A stretch of DNA of 64,000 nt from Saksenaea vasiformis B4078 (GCA_000697055.1 JNDT01002416.1:62001-126000); one strand, 5' to 3'. Shown: positions 36,313 to 48,436, numbered from the stretch's first letter. The notes: generated by a model from the letters alone, not told the origin. Program-made: numbers and translations.

Positions 36313-36949
36313 CCATTCAACTTTTTAGATCTGCTTACAGTGGTCCCCGATAATTTCACTCTCGATTTTTTAACCCTCAGTATTTTCAACATTTTGAGTG
36401 GAACTGAGCAAGTATCTACACCTTGAACCATTCAATACAATTGAACTCTCAGCAATTTCAACCTGAAAATTTGCTTGGTTATTTTCGGTTACGCGGGTTT
36501 ATCAACCAATTGTAAAGATTTGGGAACCTTCTTAAGGTAATGTTGTAAAAGCACGTTTCATGAAAGTAAATTACTGATACTTTTTACAGCAACAATGAGA
36601 ACATTTGCAAGATTATAGTTGATCACTTGCCATTTGACAACAGGATCAAGATTCATGATTGTTGCGAATTACTACGGGATCCAAAAAAATGGAATTTTTC
36701 AACTGTCGAACAAGGCCATACCAGAGATCAAAGTGACTCTACACTGCGCACTGAAAAGTCTTTATACACTTGACCAACTTCTGTAAATTGAAAATTGCTA
36801 TCTCTGCATGGTATACTATGTTCACTGGATCAAACAAATATCTAATGCATAGAAAAAGTCTAGAAACATGAAGTAGACTATGCAAAGAAATTTTATTTAG
36901 AATTTGGTACCATTTCAATGACATGTGTGGCCTCTGTGAGCCTTAATGA
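36313..36949. other. Transposon-end-like sequence, no gene
   Basis: At 36338-36390 the sequence CAGTGGTCCCCGATAATTTC with repeated TTTCAAC-like units resembles pogo/Tigger terminal repeats. No matching opposite end was found nearby. The remainder is AT-rich. Confidence 0.35.
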
Positions 36950-37690
36950 CAGCTTTGCATTGGGAGGCATCGAGGCAACCAAGAAAAACGGGGGCCATCG
37001 CCTGTCTTCAATCTGAAGAATCTGGATTGCTACGTGACAGTTCCACATTTTCGCATGAAGACTCTACAACAGGTTATTCGGATGCTTTGTCCTCAAGACT
37101 ATCTTACGTCAATAGACTTGTCGGACGCGTTCCTCCACCTGCTAGTACGTGGACATTCCGGAAAATACCTTCGCTTTCGCTTCGAAGGTAACACCCTCCA
37201 GTTTCGCACGACACTGTTCGATTTATCAGTTTTCACTTGGCTATTCACCCGGATCACGAAACTTGTACTTGCTTGGGCACGGATGCAGGGAATTCGCCTT
37301 ACCCACCTACCTCGACGACTGGTTATCGATGGCCGAATCTCATTCTCAAGCTCTTCATCACACGCGACTGGTAGTCACCCAACTCCAGAATCAGGGTTGA
37401 CTGCTGAACAAGGAGAAGTCCCAGCTACGGCCATCCCAGACGATCGAACACCTGGGTTTTCGGCTGGATTCCCGGACGATGACGGCTCAACTACCTGGTT
37501 CCAAACTCTGGGATCTTCGACGATCGATACAGGCACTTCTACGGAACCCATGAACCTCTCCTCGTAAGGCCCACAGTCTCACCATGCGGCTTTGGGCAGC
37601 CACTCTGGCGATCTTCCTGGTGAATCTCGACACCCAAGGGCTCATGAGCTTCAAGAACACTCACGTTGTAGCGCGCCATTTTTGCTCTAG
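36950..37690 (+). pseudogene. DIRS-like reverse transcriptase fragment
   Basis: Several frames in order show reverse-transcriptase blocks: VPHFRMKTLQQVI, DYLTSIDLSDAFLHL, KYLRFRFEGNTLQFRTTLF, then TYLDDWLSMAESHSQALHHT (the YLDD catalytic box), and a final part reading RKAHSLTMRLWAATLAIF. The NLKxLxxYV-VPHF-M-xL and YLDDWL patterns fit DIRS-type retrotransposons. Frame changes near 37010, 37215 and 37400 and internal stops show it is inactive. The tyrosine recombinase and ends were not found. Confidence 0.7.
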
Positions 37691-38668
37691 GATGGTCTTG
37701 CCATTATTTCTCATTTCCTCAAGCACCGATTCTATTTCTCTTTTTCTTTTTTAGTGGATCAATAAAAATGTCTGATTGACACGATACATCTTTCAAAGTT
37801 GTGGTACGACTTTGAAGCTCCCTGGCTGCTATCATTAGGCTCATGAAATCTCATCCGAAACTGACATCCACTGTGGCGCAACACAAGGTCTCTGGCATCA
37901 ACCCCAAGATGGACCCCAAACCTTTAAATCGAATGTGCATACGATCGAACCAGTTACTGTCTACTGGAGCCATGATAGGCTAGATGCTCATCCACTTAGC
38001 GAAACTATTTTCTATTGGCTTATTTTGTATAAATACTCCTTCAATTCAACGAATAAAACATTAGGTTATCAAAAGGTTATAACAACACAATCTTCTCTTG
38101 GTTATCTCAAGCCATCTCAAAAGGTCTTTTCCAAAGGTTTTTCTTTTATTTCTCAAACCGCCTCTTATTGCTCACCTCCGTTGGTTATTCTCAAGAAACC
38201 ACCGTTAACTCGAATCCGTTGATCCCTCTTCTTTTCTTTTCTTTTTATTTTACTCTCTGTCCGACAAACGACACCAATCCACTGTGCTCTTTTTATTTCT
38301 CTTTTTACCTTTGATGAAACTCTTTGCCGATTCTAAGATGACCATATCAACGATCTTACTAACGATCATATTCTATTTTATCCAGATCTCTTTGGATACT
38401 GTCAATACCGACAACAGTTACTCTATCCAACCTTTTCTTTTCTTTCTTCAAGCTTTACCGCTTAATCAAGTATTGGGGTTTGACTTAACTCTACACCTGG
38501 TGCTCACTCAATTCCGAACTTTTCTATCAACGAACATTACTCAACCGATACCTTTACCAACAATCATCTTCATCTAGCTTACGTTACGACAACACTTGGA
38601 ACACTACCCATATACAGCAACTGAAAAATACAGCGTAACATCGTATGTCCTTTCTGCCAACAGAATAA
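37691..38668. other. AT-rich intergenic DNA
   Basis: Frames at 37935-38222 and 38284-38577 are low-complexity and hydrophobic through T-richness. No gene is supported. Confidence 0.35.
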
Positions 38669-39980
38669 GTGGAAATTGAGTCGATTGAACTTATGACGCC
38701 ACACCAAAGGGCTCCTCGCATAAATAACTCTCCATCAACAGTAATAGAGAATACCTTCGTCTATACGTACCTTGGTAACATAATTGACGATATATTCGGC
38801 TCGGACCATAGTTACGGCAAGAGTTGGCTAATGGTTACCCAGAGAGCTCTCGAAATGGAACATTGATCTTTAAACCTGACTGGGTCTGCTACTGTCGACC
38901 GTGGATAAACCGGTACGACCTTGCTGTCTGTGAAGTGAAGGCCCCGGGAAAGCACAACGGAGGGATATACACTGATTATGACAAGCTGGCTTTCGAAATG
39001 AAGCAATGATTACCGGTGCAACCTCTCTAATTGCAAAACCCTATAATTTCAAAACCCGTTTTTTCCAAGAAATCTTGGCTCCACCGCCAGAAAACATAGT
39101 GTAGGTTTTTAAATCCTCTGTAATATCAAGTTCAATCCTAAAAAGGAGGTTGAATCTCTTATCGGGGGGAGGTTTGGTGCTCAAAGGTATACTAATCGCA
39201 TCGATCCTTTGCAAAATATGACGTAATAACTCCTCATGAAGAAAATCTATCATTGTGTCAATGCGAAACAATTGGTCTTTAAGTGGAATGCAAGGTTTCT
39301 CTTCTGCAGGTCATGAATGTCGTCATTCACAATCTCCTTGTCCTGTATCAGTGAATAAGTCTTATTCAGTTCTTGTATCAACAGTATCCTTTTATTCTCG
39401 GCAGCCACTCTCGAAATTGGGTATTGTCATTGTGGTCCACTTGATAGCCTGAAGGTGACAATTCATGCTTGTCACAAGTTCATCCAGCACTGAGGTTGCT
39501 TCATCTCCATGAACAGCTTTATCCATGAGACCTGTCTGGCGCCAGCAATTTTGGAAGATACTAGGATTGCGTTTTAGTGTATCAAACGAGAGCATAGCTC
39601 AATTCATACTCAGAAGGCTTTGACACATCCTCTATAATATCAAAACCCGGAATTTTCAAGCATTTTGCAGGGAGCGGAGGACTTGAAATCAGAGAGCGCA
39701 CCGTAACTCTCTGGTAAAAGCAGGAATAAACGACGCAACATCACTTGGTATACTAGTAGAAGGTATTTACAAATGAGAAAATGATATGATCGGTGACAGC
39801 AGTTCATCTTTGACAACGTGGTTAAACGGTTTTGGAGTGAGAACGTTTATAATGGATATCAAATGTCCCTCGGTTTACCGCCTGATCCAATTGACTGACG
39901 CGAAGTTGCCGGAGCCGCTGTCCCCTCTTCCGTTATTGCCGTTCCTGTTTGGCAGCCTATCACAGATCAAAGTAGGTTAG
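38669..39980 (+). pseudogene. PD-(D/E)XK-like fungal protein, broken and split by an insertion
   Basis: The left part (38669-39010, one frame change near 38815) encodes VIENTFVYTYLGNIIDDIF and then FKPDWVCYCRPWI and LAVCEVKAPGKHNGGIYTDY. D followed by E-x-K resembles a PD-(D/E)XK nuclease core found in a multicopy fungal family. The right part resumes after 39705 with AGINDATSLGILVEG and VRTFIMDIKCPSVYRLI, the expected downstream segment. Between them lies a 691-bp element. Frameshifts outside the insertion mean the copy was, or has since become, a pseudogene. The family name is inferred from the motif layout only. Confidence 0.5.
39013..39703 (-). mobile_element. pogo/Tigger-like DNA transposon remnant
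   Basis: A 691-bp insertion flanked by TA on both sides (39011-39012 and 39704-39705). The left end CCGGTGCAACCTCTCTAATT and the right end, read inward on the minus strand, CGGTGCGCTCTCTGATTTC are imperfect inverted repeats. Each is followed by units like CTATAATTTCAAAACCC. The minus strand retains a transposase-like C terminus (LKRNPSIFQNCWRQTGLMD at about 39530-39580, resembling the NCWxxTGI end of Tigger transposases). Internal decay leaves no intact gene. Confidence 0.6.
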
Positions 39981-40615
39981 GAATCTGATACTAATAGAGA
40001 TTGACCAAAAGCTTCATCTTAGAACTTGGCTAGCGAGACAGCCCATGAAATGGAAGGATTACAGACATCAAGAAGTAAAGGAAAGAGGAAAGTGACCTCT
40101 GATCAGATGGATTGATTGAATACATCTCGGCCCACATCTACTCGGCAAAGGAAGTAGAGATCTTTGCACGGGCGTTTATGCTTAAAGTACTTGCAAGAAT
40201 TAACAAATTCACCAGAAGACATCCAAAGGTCATACGATCTTATTAAGGTTGCTTGATAAAATATGATTTTCATGCATGAAAACCTGCGATGTCTGCCATA
40301 AACATCGTAGACCAAAGACCATGGACTTACTTGACATACTTGTACGAGTGGCAGGTTGTACTGTACTATTGGCAACAGATAGTCTGCCCAAGGTGTGATC
40401 CCAAAACTGTAGCCAACTCGTTACGACTAGTTATGCTAAACTTTACAAGCCATGCTATACCATCATCACACAACACAATATCAATAGCTCACTTTTTTTT
40501 TAGAGAAAACCAAAATGAAATAGGACGCTACATAAGGAAAAACAACCTAGAGACACATCTTGTGTTCGTTTCTTTTTGCTCAACCACAGCATTGTTTAAC
40601 TTTTTTTAATTGTTT
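39981..40615. other. Intergenic, 3' side of eS27
   Basis: Short frames only. T-rich tracts near 40490-40500 and 40600-40607 may include the eS27 3' end. No gene recognised. Confidence 0.4.
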
Positions 40616-41321
40616 TTAGTTTTGCTTTCTGCGGAAAGAAGAGCCTAATGAAGCAAGAAAAAAAAAGGTACCACATTAGTAAGCCAGTCTTCATTTTCCA
40701 TCAGAGAATCAATAATATTTACCCTCAGTCAAGCGAGCACGACCACCAGTGGGTTGGCACAAGACGGTTCCGCAAGACGAGCAAAGAACAACAGTCTGAG
40801 CGTGGCTGAAAACGGTGCTGATGTTCAAGCAGCCTAATGACATTCCGCAGTCAGAATCTGATGGGAAACAATGTCTGTAGAAATCTTACCAGGGCACTTG
40901 ACGTCCATGAAGAAAGAGTTGGGAGACTGGACAAGTCTCTTGAGCTTGTGGGAGCGCTTCTCGGTTTCAACGGAAGGGTTCAAAAGATCGACAGCCAACT
41001 ATAAAAACAAAACCATGATTAACCATTTTGTAACTTGAAAATAGGACATTGCGCCCTCCATTGAAGAGAGATCCATTGCTGTTGCATCCGCATTGACAAA
41101 TCATGAACATTTCTTTTTTCATTTTTTCGAATGTGAATGTGTACGATGCATGCGTTACGTGGGGCAGGTATGTAAAATGACAGATTCGCTTTTGATGTCG
41201 TGTTTCTTTTTTGACCGAAGTTTCCTTTTTTAACCCATCCATCCATCCATTCCCCATACCCATCCGCTAAAATAACATATCGTATGGTCGAAATGTGTGA
41301 ATAATGAGTACTTACAGTCAT
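40616..41321 (-). CDS. RPS27: 40S ribosomal protein eS27
   Basis: Model: complement(join(40616..40644,40723..40833,40890..40998,41316..41321)), 255 nt, 84 aa, the family's usual length. Exon 1 is only ATG-ACT; the 317-nt intron then joins it to [20 protein letters not shown]. The zinc motif is KCPGC ... [12 protein letters not shown], and the end is [17 protein letters not shown]. It is a small-subunit protein of the cytosolic ribosome. The long first intron right after the start is typical of fungal ribosomal protein genes and is the longest intron modelled in this window. An alternative ATG at 41418 (MANEIA) also precedes a GTAAG but gives a non-family N terminus. Confidence 0.95.
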
Positions 41322-42113
41322 TTTGAGTGAGTCGAAGGGCTCGAAAAAAGGGAGGGTTCAATGCGCCAAATTCCCCGGCAGATTTTGTACAATTTCTTAC
41401 CGCAATTTCATTGGCCATAAATGAACCTCCGATACAGCTGTCGAGAAAATCCCACTGGCGAACGCATGTATTCTACACGAGTTCCTTCGTCATGGCGAAA
41501 AACAAAAGAGCATCCCTTTGGTAGATTTACGTTTCTTTCATGTCGAAGACAAAAACTCTCTACCGAATGTAAATGGGCATGCTTCGTTGAGTGAGGAAAA
41601 TTCACATCATGAAGCAAGAAAACCTATCTGAGCACTTCGTGTATATGCATACAGTAATATATGTAGATGCGTTAAAGAATGCTTTAATTGGTATCTTTAA
41701 AGTCGCAGAGATAACATGTTGTTAATGATGGCGTGAAAAGTAAGAAATGTTTCTGATTTGGTTATTGGAGAAGGACGAAATGGAACCGACTTCGAATATC
41801 ATTATCAACATTCAGAGCTTCGTGTTATGTTAAAATGTCTCACGATGACAAAGAATGACTGATATCCGAAAGAAATTTCGCGATTGATATTAAGCGAGTT
41901 GGCTAATGTATGCTGTTGGTCTGCTTTGTATTGTATTGTTAAACGCCCTGTTGCTATTTCTTTCACATTATGATTTGGGTGTCATACCCGTCAATATTGC
42001 ACTGATCACAGAAGCAGACTTCGTTATTTGAATGAAAGGAACTTTATCATCAGATAACGGGCCATGACGAGCATCTAAAATGCATGCATAAATTATCTCT
42101 TTACTCTTCGATT
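41322..42113. other. eS27 promoter region and intergenic DNA
   Basis: No gene supported. A CCAT microsatellite (41237-41254) lies in the eS27 first intron beside it. Confidence 0.4.
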
Positions 42114-42389
42114 ATGTCTAAAAAAAGCACAAAGAAGGTAAAAAGTGGATGGTATCGGAAAATGGAAGCCGAAAAAGAAGAGCAAGAAAGAGTCGAAGCC
42201 TGCCCCAGTGTCAACGCCAGCTTCTAAACGCCCTGCCCGTGGGCGCACCGCAAAAACGTTGGATATATTACTTCTAATGACCTCGAATGGGGGTGCCGCG
42301 TTCTCGGGCACGGGCTATGGGTTAATAACGACGTTGCGGATGGTGCCTCTCTCATCAAGGTAACTGAAATGGCATCTGGAGCTTTATAA
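42114..42389 (+). CDS. Possible small basic protein, two readings
   Basis: ATG at 42114 begins MSKKSTKK. Reading straight on gives one frame of 92 codons broken only by TAA at 42225-42227, ending GASLIKVTEMASGAL. Removing a 43-nt GT-AG intron (42138-42180) instead gives MSKKSTKK-SKKESKPAPVSTPAS and a Lys/Arg/Pro-rich tail that ends at 42362. The N-terminal composition recalls chromatin-associated or ribosome-associated basic proteins. No family was recognised, and the locus may be a pseudogene. Confidence 0.35.
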
Positions 42390-43033
42390 TCAATCCCAAG
42401 TACTTAACGACGAGGGTGCATATGAAATGAAAGAATTTCTTGATAATAACGATCATGAGCTGATAGTCCCACCTTGATGCAAAACGATGTTCTTGATTTT
42501 CAATGGAACATCTTCCTTGAAACGTTTTTCTTCCTCGGTAACCAAATTAAAGTCTTTTTCCACTCGTTATAATTATATATCGTCTATGCAATCCTCCGAT
42601 ATGGTTTTTCCTTTTTTCTTTTTCCATGTATTTGTTGTCTCTACGAGTTTAAGGGATTAAAATTGGCATTTGATATATCCATGACTGTACGTTCTGGTAC
42701 AAAGGGTGCAGATGGTTTCTTGGTTATGGCATCATTTTTTCTCGCCTATCTCTGCATCAGACAAGCTATAAATATTTATATCCATTGAGAGGTCTCTATT
42801 TTCAACGCCAAAGAAATGAAAAGTCTGCGCAAGGAATACTGAAAGCGGAGGTTCCGGATTCGTGCAAACCATCAAATTTGACAGCACAAAACAGCTGTTT
42901 ACGCAAGGCAAGGCAGAGTACCTGCAAAATCCATGGAGTCATTAATAGAATTCATTTCCGAAACGAAAGAAAGGCGAAAGTTCGAATAAAGCTAGCATAC
43001 ATAATCATGACGAAAATCAAATTATAAGTCATA
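42390..43033. other. Intergenic, 3' side of acyltransferase gene
   Basis: No gene recognised. The plus-strand frame at 42785-43027 has no motif. Confidence 0.4.
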
Positions 43034-44785
43034 TCAGCCTTCAAAAGACCATTCGTATTGCTTTGCCAACGCTTTTCTTCGTCCATGGAGCTTAGAGGCA
43101 TCCCCAAATCGACGTACGCGACTGCGAATCGCACACCATACGGCATGAACGTCGTCGTTTTCGCTTTTGTATGACTTAATCATTTGTCTGATCCGCATCA
43201 GGTTTGTATCACGCAATTTCTTAAGTTCAAGGATTCGCTGCTTTCTTCGCCACATGCCACGTCCAAGCACCACAGCATCAAATAAACGCCAACGGCCGGA
43301 AAGATCCTTGAAGTTTTCATACCGTTCGTCGATAGACACAACATGGTACCAGATGAATACACCAAGCGTGGCAAGTGCTACAAAGAACCCGAAGAATGTT
43401 CCATGGAACAGAGAATACCATCCCCACAAGAACGCAATGATGTAGATGACAGGAACAAGTGCCAAACCAAAGAAGATTTTGTTTTGAGCACGCACCTCTT
43501 CATAGATCTCCCATTTCCCTGCATAGTAACCCGCCACGTAGAGAGGAAGATGCGCAACAAGTCCAGGCAGAAAGAGAGGAAGATCGATGAGCGATGCTAG
43601 CGTGCGCCGGAGAAGTGCAACCGTCGTTGAAGTTGCAGTGATGTTCTTGTTGTATTTAGCAATGTGAGAATCTTTAAGCGCAAGTGCCTCCAGCTCCAGT
43701 TTGTAGGCACGTAAACTTTGCTGCAATTTGGCAATCTCAGGTTCCTTTTGTGATAATTGGGTGATCGCATTAATCAAACTAGTCACACCGATCAGTTGAC
43801 ATCCTTTTCAACAATGCAGCATTACCTTTGCGTTACTGTGACATAATCTCTCATCAGACCATTTTCCCCAGGAAATAGTAACCACCGGGCCATCTCAGCT
43901 GCATCACGGCTTTCCCAGTCCGGTGCATTCACGGTAAGTCCCTCAACAGATCGCAATATATCGCTCGTCAGTTGTTTCGCTGCCTTTTTTTGGTCTTCGC
44001 GGTACAATTCAATGTACGAATCTACTTTAATTGGCTTCCCATATCTGCCAAGTGTTTGAATTCCTCGAAATGTTGCCTCTTCATTTACCTCACAATAGCC
44101 ACGCTACGATATTTCGACTTCTCCGGGTATACTATACCAACAGGGAGAATGGATGCATTTTTTGGCATTATACCATGTGAATTGGGGTGCGGTTCATCAG
44201 CAACCAACTTGGCATACTCGAGGGCAGCCTATCGTTCAAATACATAGAGAAGATCAATGTCAAGGCACGTGCCGGCCTATGCTACCCCGTCTTGGAGAAC
44301 CTACAAAGCTGACACCATCCTTGAAAACGCCGAGCCGAGGCAACGTGTGGCTGGTACCTTCCGGAAAGACAGCAACTGCTTCACCTAGACGCAGAACATC
44401 GAACGTTGCCTTGTATAAAAGCGCATTGTTTTTTGTCGTTCGATCGACCGGTACTACGCCTGCATTGTCCAAGAACCGTTTGGCATAGGGATGCTTGAAC
44501 ATTGTGTTTTTAGCCCAGTAATGCAACCTGCGCTTTTCAGGAAATGTGACGGATAAAATAGCCGGGTCTACAACCATGTTGTGATGGGTTGCTGCACTGC
44601 CAGATGAAGCCAAGCATTGAGTAAATGGCTCTCTAGACAGAAATACTGGCGACTTACACTATCAGTGGTCCTTCTTCTTCTGAAGGCACGTTATGTACAT
44701 CCTCCAACTTGATGTCAGAAAAGAAAGACCAAAGGGCACTTCTCGATATCTGAATGACGATATCGTGATTTATTCCAAACGGCAT
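43034..44785 (-). CDS. Glycerol-3-phosphate/DHAP O-acyltransferase (GPT2/SCT1-like)
   Basis: Model: complement(join(43034..43778,43826..44044,44089..44228,44305..44596,44658..44785)), 1524 nt, 507 aa. The start MPFGINHDIVIQISRSALW leads to EGPLIVAATHHNMVVDPAIL, the PlsC HX4D block (H-NMVV-D), then VPVDRT and FPEGTSHTLPRLGVFKDG (block III). SILPVGIVYPEKSKYRS follows. The C-terminal half has three or four TM segments (SLIDLPLFLPGLVAHLPLYV, FFGLALVPVIYIIAFLWGW, GTFFGFFVALATLGVFIW) and a basic tail. It resembles the yeast ER and lipid-droplet enzymes Gpt2/Sct1, which make lysophosphatidate, but is shorter than their roughly 750 aa. Introns are 44-76 nt. Confidence 0.85.
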
Positions 44786-45224
44786 GGTAAAGCTGTGGCA
44801 CTCGGCTCGAAAGATCCCAAAACAAAAAGCAAAATTTGGGGGTCCGTTCACGTCTGCGGTCTTTTTCACATGCCGAACTCGAAACACGTTGAATGTGACC
44901 TTGAAGTCGAGTAAAAGGTACAAATCTCATGACATATTAGAACATCCTTATTTGATAACTACTTAGTCTAGCCTATGTAGAACGCTCACTTCAATAGATT
45001 GTGTGCGCTTTTTGATTCCTGCAGAAGAAGTCGAAAGATCTCACACTTCATGTTGTCTTGGCGACCTTATTGGCTTCAACTATTGCGTTCTTACATAGGT
45101 TATTGAATAATTTTTCATACTATTCTAAATAAACCTTGTTCCCTAAAAATCCCAGTTTATGATAAGAGGGATTGAATACGTGGTTGCTAATACATCGATT
45201 TTTTCGCGAGAACGTCTATTAACT
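44786..45224. other. Acyltransferase 5' region
   Basis: No gene supported. An in-frame open stretch upstream of the chosen ATG (to 44923) lacks a better start. Confidence 0.4.
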
Positions 45225-45700
45225 TGCTTGGACTTGAACCCTCCAATGGGCACAAAAATTAATTCGAGCAGCTTAAACAGTAAGCCGTGGTCAGTAAATA
45301 GAATATTACTTGGATACAATTTTACTCACCCAGAAGGGTACTGTCGCCACATCTGACTCCGTGGGACCGGGTGCTGTTGGATGATGTTTTCAGAGAGCAG
45401 CTATGTCTTCGTTTTGACCGTTGCAGAGCTCTTGGAGTGATGAAACATCTGGCGGCCTGTTTCAAAAGATGAGCGATGCTGCATCACAACACTTGCTTGC
45501 TTGATTAACGGGCCTAAAGCACCAACATGCACCAAGGTAGGTTATGACAGATGCCATGCAGCCTAGGCGTCAGGCAAACAGACATGAATCACCGTGGATA
45601 CATGATGAAAAATTGACATCCTCGCCTGGGGCGTTGTAATAACGGAGCCAATGAAAGAAGGAGGAAAATCGATGTTCCATTCAAATATGTATCACACCCC
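45225..45700 (-). repeat. Dispersed repeat family R, reverse partial copy
   Basis: It opens with one hairpin arm (ATGGGCACAAAAATTAATTC, GCAGCTTAAACAG, TCAGTAAATAG). It then keeps the body markers CAGACATGAATCACCGTGGA and ACGGAGCCAATGAAAGAAGG in the order of the reverse copies at 9005 and 19555. Confidence 0.5.
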
Positions 45701-46630
45701 GTTAGGTGAAACAACTTTTTCTTGTATGAGACAAAAGAATTCTGCCATTAACATGTATTTGGCATGAGATGATGATACTTTATCGCTGAGACGCCTTGAG
45801 GTCAGATAACGTAAAGTTACCTTTGACCAAAATGCAATATGGAAGAACACGGTACGCAAGTCTTAGCATTCCATTCATGTCGACACCTTCCGTTCGTCCC
45901 CGCGAAAGAGAACTATACCTGAAGTTGTTTCTTTGGTTACAGTATATGTTTTCCTTAGAAATCAACAATACAGATTTATTATTTTTGTGCATCAAGCGAC
46001 GTTAGGCTTGATCACTCCTGAGAACTGCGATACTTCCATCGTAGTCAACAATTAGTATCATTGCAACGTCTCACCAATGAATCCCTAAGCTAAATTTCTG
46101 AACAAGGCAAGCATTATAGTAACTCCTTATTTTCTTCAACCAAGGCTGAATCATTAATCGCAAGATCTTCTCATGTATGTTTTGCGTACTGACGACTGCA
46201 TTCATGGAAGCTTGAATACTAGAGTTCGCTGTACATCCATGAGGAAAACTACATACTTGCTTCATGCAGGTATCAAATGAAACGACCAACTTCAGTTTAA
46301 CAACTTCTCTGGTGCCCCTGTTCAGGAAGATAGCCTGCTGTCCCTATGACAGTGATCGTTTACTCCGAAACCAGGAACCATGTTGATATGGCCAAAACGA
46401 ATTCGGAGTATCAATGATCTAAGAACAATCTTCTTTCCAAGTGCGTGTAGTGATGACTCTGCATGTCATCAAGACATCGCAGCGGCAATGTGGGAGATCA
46501 AGGAGGCCATTCAAGACAGGAAAAGTCAGCAGTATTAGCGGAGTTGAATATGACGTTATCAACAGTACCTCGCGAGGCTCTCGCTTCTTTGTTCAACAAG
46601 CATAAAGCACGGACGATTTAACAATTCACG
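45701..46630. other. Intergenic, upstream of importin alpha
   Basis: Only short frames without motifs. It includes the importin alpha promoter. Confidence 0.4.
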
Positions 46631-48436
46631 ATGGACGGTAAAACAGCTGATCAGAGAAGAAATAAATACAAGAACAAGGATGCTTTTCAGGCCGATCAGG
46701 TTAGAAGCCGCAGACAGAAGCATACGGTGGAGATCAGGAAACAAAAGCGAGAGGAGAATCTGTCAAAGCGCAGAAACATGGCTCTTGCTGCTGCGGAACC
46801 AGTGTCAGATGGAGAGGACGAATACGATACAACTGGACAACTGCAGGTGAGTCCATTTTATGAGGTAAAAAGCTAACTCATTGAACGATGTAGCTGCAGC
46901 AAGTGTTGATGTCACTTGTCGATGCCATCCAAAGCACTAATGTTGAGTTGCAATGCGAAGCGACAACTAAGTTTAGAAAACTGCTATCCAAGGAGCGTAA
47001 CCCACCAATTCAAGAAGTGATCAATACCGGTGTTGTACCAAAGTTTGTTGAATTTTTGAGATCACGGCATGAAATACTGCAGGTACCAAGGCGAGGCGGT
47101 TTGTATTATCATGTTGCTGATGGTTTGCTCGTTCCAGTTTGAAGCTGCATGGGCTTTGACCAATATAGCCTCAGGAACCTCAGATCAGACACGCACTGTG
47201 ATCCAAGCGGGTGCAGTGCCTGTTTTTGTTGAACTTATGAGCAGCCCTGCTGCGGACGTGAGAGAACAGGTATATTCCTTGTAGCACCGGTGTTCTTTGT
47301 AATGACCATTTTGGGGATAGGCTGTTTGGGCTCTTGGAAATATTGCAGGCGATAGCCCAGAATGCCGTGACTACGTACTGACGCAGAATGTGCTGACACC
47401 ATTATTGAATATATTCAACGAAAATAACAAGCAATCCATGTATCGCAACGCCACCTGGACACTGTCAAATCTCTGCAGAGGCAAAAATCCGCAACCAAAT
47501 TGGGATATGGTATATTTCACAGAAGTAATCCTTTCAGTAGTTTAATTTCTTTTTTAGATTTTGCCTGCTTTCCCTGTTCTGGCTAAGTTGATCTATTCCG
47601 ACGATGAAGACGTTCTCATAGATGCCTGTTGGGCTATTTCTTATATATCCGATGGACCCAATGAGAGGATTCAGGCCGTGATCGAAGCGGGTGTATGTCG
47701 ACGATTGGTTGAGCTTCTGATGCATCCTTCGACAACAGTAAGAACTCCTGCGCTTCGTTCCATTGGCAATATTGTCACTGGCGATGACACGCAGACTCAG
47801 ATTGTCATCAATTGTGGTGTGCTTCCAGCTTTGTTGTCGCTTCTTTCTAGTGAAAGAGATGCTATCCGCAAGGAGGCGTGCTGGACAATTTCCAATATCA
47901 CCGCTGGTAGCCCCGAGCAAATCCAGGCTGTGATAGATGCCAATATCATCCCCACTCTCGTGCATCTTCTCGCCACGGCTGATATAAAGATACGCAAGGA
48001 AGCTTGCTGGGCCATAGTCAATGCTACGTCAAGAGGTCTCGTAAGACCAGACCAGGTCCATTATATCGTCCTGCAAGGCGCTATTAGACCCCTATGTGAT
48101 GCATTGAAGGGTATGGACAACACAGTGACTCAGGTTGCGTTAGATGGACTGGAAACCATTCTCAAAGTGGGTGAAGCAGAGAAAAAGAATGATCCAGAAG
48201 GTTTGAATCGCTATGCGTACTACGTGGAAGAGTGTGGTGGCATGGAACAGATTCACCATTTGCAATCACATGAAAATGCTGATATTTACAGAAAGGCTTA
48301 TGATATTATTGATCGCTTCTTCGCTGATGATGATGATGGTACGGAGGAGATGAACGACGATGCTGGGCCACAAACATTCAACTTTCAATCCAATGTGAAT
48401 GTTCCTCAAGATGGTTTCAACTTCGGTGCACAGTAG
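46631..48436 (+). CDS. SRP1: Importin subunit alpha (karyopherin alpha)
   Basis: Model: join(46631..46846,46894..47082,47138..47269,47321..47509,47558..48436), 1605 nt, 534 aa, the usual length. The N-terminal importin-beta-binding domain is basic ([35 protein letters not shown]). About ten armadillo repeats follow, with the NLS-binding W-xxx-N pairs: [52 protein letters not shown]. The C terminus is acidic ([14 protein letters not shown]), as in the export-factor binding tail. It carries NLS cargo with importin beta through nuclear pores. All four introns are 47-55 nt and in phase 0, between helices. Confidence 0.97.

Noticed and set aside
41401..41418. Alternative eS27 start MANEIA before a GTAAG donor
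   Set aside because: eS27 proteins start M-x-LAVDLL. The six-base exon at 41316-41321 gives exactly that.
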